DNA of 64,000 bases from NCBI GenBank assembly GCA_963827705.1, contig CAWHBN010000016.1:288257-352256 (forward strand), written 5' to 3'. The position numbers and the translations under genes are program-made. Below the pieces are notes generated by a model, which saw only the letters and a list, made by a program, of their open reading frames with translations, had not been told where the DNA came from and did no database searches. Each line of letters begins with the position of its first letter. The first letter of the stretch is position 1. Of this stretch, positions 61,314 through 64,000 are shown piece after piece. The DNA comes from JACDAN01 sp963827705. GTDB lineage: Bacteria; Actinomycetota; Thermoleophilia; Gaiellales; Gaiellaceae.

Positions 61314-64000
61314 GAGGGCGAGCGCTGCGGCGCTGCCGGCGACGCTCGCGCTTCGACGCGTCGGAGCCGGGCGCCACGGCGGGGGCCGGAACGGGTGCGG
61401 CGACCTCTCCGTCCCCACTGACGTCTCCTCCGTCGACCGCGCCGACGGGCACGGGCTCTGGCTCGACGTCGGTGGGCCGTTCCACCGGCTCGTCGTCGAG
61501 CGCCTTGCGGCCCTTGTACTCCGGTGCGTGCTCTAGCAGCACGGCGAGGAACGGGGCGGCGATGAAGATCGTGGAGAAGGCGCTGATGCCGATGCCGATC
61601 AGGATCGCGAACGAGAAGTCCTGAAGCACCTCGCCGCCGAAGAGGTACAGCGCGCCGACCGGGAGCAGGGTGATGATCGTCGTCGCCAGCGACCGGCGGA
61701 CGGTCTCCCAGAGCGAGGTGTTGATGATCGTCTTGATCGAGGCCCGCCGCATGATCGGCAGGTTCTCGCGCACGCGGTCGAAGATGATGATCGTGTCGTA
61801 GATCGAGTACCCGATGATGGTCAGGAATGCGGCCACGGTCGCCGCGCTCACCTCCCGGCCCGAGAACGAGTAGATCCCCAGCGCGATCAGACCGTCGTTG
61901 ACGATCGTCCGCAGGATCGGCACCGCGAACCGCCACTGGAAGCGGAGCGAGATGTAGATCGTGATCAGGATGAACGAGATCAGGATCGCGTAGAGCGCAC
62001 CCCGGAGGATCTGATCCGAGAAGCTCGCGGACACGTTGCGCACGCCGCGCTGCACCGCGTCGAACTCCGATGTGACCGCGCCCGTGATCTCCCGGACCCC
62101 GGCCGGCTCAAGCGGCTCGGTCCGCACCGTGAACTCGTTGAAGCCGCCTTCAGGCGACTCGTCCCCGCGTCCCTGGACGATCGCGTCCGGCTCGCCGAGC
62201 TCGCGCATCTCGGCGCTCACAGCCTCCGGGGTGACGGGCTGCTCGGATGCGAACTCGATCTCGGTGCCGCCCCGGAAGTCGATCCCCAGGTTCAGCCCCT
62301 TGAAGATCAGCGAGCCGATCGACAGGGCGATCAGGACGCCGGCGATCGTGAACCAGATCCGGCGCTTGCCGACCGCATCGAACATCTGCCAGCGCTTCAT
62401 CTTCTGCTGCTCGGCGCCCATGAAGCGCGGGTTGTCGAACCAGCGGAAACCGGCCAGGAGCCCGAGGAACGCGCGCGTCGCGAAGACGGCGGTGAAAATC
62501 GAGATGACGGTGCCGAGCAGGAGCATGAAGGCGAACCCACGCACTCCACCGGTGGCGACCGCGAACAGGACGAGCGCCGTGATCGCCGTGACCACGTTCG
62601 CGTCGATGATGGTCGCAAAGCCCTTCTTGTAGCCCGACGCAATGGCGGCACGCACCGAATTGCGGGCAGCCGCCTCCTCCTTGATGCGTTCGAAGATGAC
62701 GATGTTGGCATCGGCCGCGACCCCGATCGCGAGGATCAAGCCCGCGAAGCCCGGCAGGGTCATCGTGACCTCGAACAGCACGATCACCGCGTAGAGGAAG
62801 GCGGCGTTCAGCGCGAGACCCATGACTGCGATGACGCCGAGGAAGCGGTAGACGAGGAGCAGGAAGAGGAAGACGACGGCGAGGCCGATCAGCGACGCCT
62901 TGATCGCCTGGTCGAGCGACTCCTTTCCGAGCGTGGCCGAGACGCGGGTGAAGTCGACCTGCTCGAACTCGTACGGGAGCGCACCGCTGCGTAGGACGAG
63001 CGCGAGATCCTTCGCCTCGCCGGTGTCACCGATGCCTGTGATCTCCGCCGAGCCGCCGGCGATGCCGTCCGGGTTTCGGTCCCAGTCGATCGTCGGCGCC
63101 GACTTGATCTCCCGGTCGAGGACGATCGCGAAACCCTGAAGCGCCCTGTCCTTTCCGACCTGGCCCGACAGCAGCTGTCCGCGCTGGGCGATGTCCCGCG
63201 TGACGTCGTGAAACTTGTCGCCACCGTCGTCCGTGAACTCCATGAGGACGACCGCGCCGTCGGTCTGGCTGAAGTCGTTGCGGGTGCCGTCCAGCTTCAG
63301 GTCGCCGCCCGTCATCTCCGGGACGGGCTTCTCCTTGTTCTCCGGGTCGTACCGGAAGAGGTAGTAGTAGTTGCGAGTCGGAGGCGCTTCGTTGACGCCC
63401 GGGCAGTAGCGCTCGCCGACGCCGCACGAGAGGATGATCGTCTTCTCCGGGATTCCCCAGATCTCGAACCCCTTCGGGATCGCCTTCCCAGTGCGCGTCC
63501 GGTACGCCGTGCGGATCCGCTCCTCGGAGTCCTCGGGGCCGGAGATCACCTTCTTGGTCTTCGGATCGACGAGGTAGTACTCGGGGCTCTCGCCGCTCTT
63601 CGTCCGAGGCTGGAGCTCCTTCAGGAGCTGGAACTGGTCGGCGGCCGGGACCGGGAAGCCGTTCTCGTCGCGCGTCGGGTCGAGCGTGTTCTCGTTGACG
63701 TCGAAGAGCCAGAGCTGGGCGGTCTTGCCGATCAGCTCGGCGGCTTTGTCGGCATCGGCGACGCCCGGAAGCTGGATCGAGATCTGGTCCTTGCCCTGCT
63801 GCCGGATCTCCGGCTCGGCGACACCGAGCGCGTCGACGCGGTTCCGGATGACCTCGATCGCAAGGTCGAGGTTCTCCTCGGTGACCTCCTCGCCCTTGGG
63901 CGGGATCGCCTTGAGCACGAGCTCGACGCCGCCCTGGAGGTCGAGGCCGAGCTTGATTTCGCGGTGAAGCGGCGACTGCGGGATCGCCAGGAGCGCGACG
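61297..64000 (-). CDS. secDF: SecDF protein-export fusion (5' end outside window)
   Basis: The proton-driven export accessory factor with SecD and SecF fused in one chain. About 900 residues are visible: LGLDLQGGVELV (motif D1) near the edge, the periplasmic domain, SecD helices with ILAIGVAADANIVIFERIKE, then, after a linker, the SecF half with GLNLGIDFRGGTEIEF and TIIGYSIYDTIIIFDRVREN. A Pro/Ala/Glu-rich tail follows. The fusion is in one frame without a break. The start lies upstream of 64000 on the minus strand. Confidence 0.95.
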   Translation of the reverse strand, partial: VALLAIPQSPLHREIKLGLDLQGGVELVLKAIPPKGEEVTEENLDLAIEVIRNRVDALGVAEPEIRQQGKDQISIQLPGVADADKAAELIGKTAQLWLFDVNENTLDPTRDENGFPVPAADQFQLLKELQPRTKSGESPEYYLVDPKTKKVISGPEDSEERIRTAYRTRTGKAIPKGFEIWGIPEKTIILSCGVGERYCPGVNEAPPTRNYYYLFRYDPENKEKPVPEMTGGDLKLDGTRNDFSQTDGAVVLMEFTDDGGDKFHDVTRDIAQRGQLLSGQVGKDRALQGFAIVLDREIKSAPTIDWDRNPDGIAGGSAEITGIGDTGEAKDLALVLRSGALPYEFEQVDFTRVSATLGKESLDQAIKASLIGLAVVFLFLLLVYRFLGVIAVMGLALNAAFLYAVIVLFEVTMTLPGFAGLILAIGVAADANIVIFERIKEEAAARNSVRAAIASGYKKGFATIIDANVVTAITALVLFAVATGGVRGFAFMLLLGTVISIFTAVFATRAFLGLLAGFRWFDNPRFMGAEQQKMKRWQMFDAVGKRRIWFTIAGVLIALSIGSLIFKGLNLGIDFRGGTEIEFASEQPVTPEAVSAEMRELGEPDAIVQGRGDESPEGGFNEFTVRTEPLEPAGVREITGAVTSEFDAVQRGVRNVSASFSDQILRGALYAILISFILITIYISLRFQWRFAVPILRTIVNDGLIALGIYSFSGREVSAATVAAFLTIIGYSIYDTIIIFDRVRENLPIMRRASIKTIINTSLWETVRRSLATTIITLLPVGALYLFGGEVLQDFSFAILIGIGISAFSTIFIAAPFLAVLLEHAPEYKGRKALDDEPVERPTDVEPEPVPVGAVDGGDVSGDGEVAAPVPAPAVAPGSDASKRERRRQRRSARPHGRAR

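Overview
The window is about 64 kb of uniformly GC-rich chromosome. Gene content points to a deep-branching actinobacterium, most likely of class Thermoleophilia (Gaiella/Solirubrobacter-like). This placement is an inference from a meso-DAP-type MurE, an MraZ-controlled dcw cluster, GTG-rich leaderless starts behind TANNNT boxes, LCP and SecDF proteins, and an ArsR-SRPBCC pair; no rRNA marker is present. I see no phage, transposon, CRISPR array or plasmid function. It reads as core chromosome.

Layout. 1-5123 (minus): a coupled histidine-utilisation operon, ftcD-hutH-small membrane protein-hutU-hutI, with hutI cut by the window edge. 5141-6355 (plus): a methyltransferase and a frameshifted uracil-DNA glycosylase. 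6303-10246: glyoxylate-shunt genes aceA and aceB, preceded by a tiny Cys-rich ORF, with a divergent LysR regulator. 10288-14029 (plus): two half-ABC exporters forming an asymmetric heterodimer. 14059-16009: tRNA-Gln(CTG), an aquaporin, a TetR regulator and tRNA-Glu(CTC). 16187-24295: an LCP ligase, a methyltransferase, an acetamidase-family enzyme, AzlCD, two metallopeptidases and a receiver-only response regulator. 24495-34643: gltX/nfo, a nucleotidyltransferase, a Cys-rich protein, HAD/CaCA exchanger, a serine hydrolase, threonine aldolase, MFS/LysR and an ankyrin protein. 34664-53389 (minus): one 19-kb run holding the whole dcw cluster (mraZ-rsmH-ftsL-ftsI-murE-murF-mraY-murD-ftsW-murG-murC-murB-ftsQ-ftsZ), then glycine cleavage gcvT-gcvH-gcvPA-gcvPB. 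53504-57295: a YjbR protein, a methyltransferase, a PfkB kinase, ECF sigma with ogt, and ArsR with SRPBCC. 57387-64000: a broken collagen-like secreted protein, a winged-helix regulator with a degenerate receiver, a UbiB-family kinase, a phasin-like protein and SecDF, cut by the window edge.

Two cross-cutting patterns stand out. First, three divergent gene pairs (ftcD/methyltransferase, gltX/nfo, HAD/CaCA) have start codons only 18-19 bp apart. Their whole intergenic region is N5(or 6)-TANNNTA-N5, a symmetric -10 box readable on both strands that puts a TSS on or next to both start codons. Several single genes follow the same TANNNT-N6-start rule. Second, four otherwise intact genes (udg, gltX, mraY, murD) each carry one apparent extra base, and the collagen-like gene carries several frame changes. 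Because three of these genes are normally essential, insertion-type sequence error is the simplest explanation, although real or programmed shifts are not excluded.
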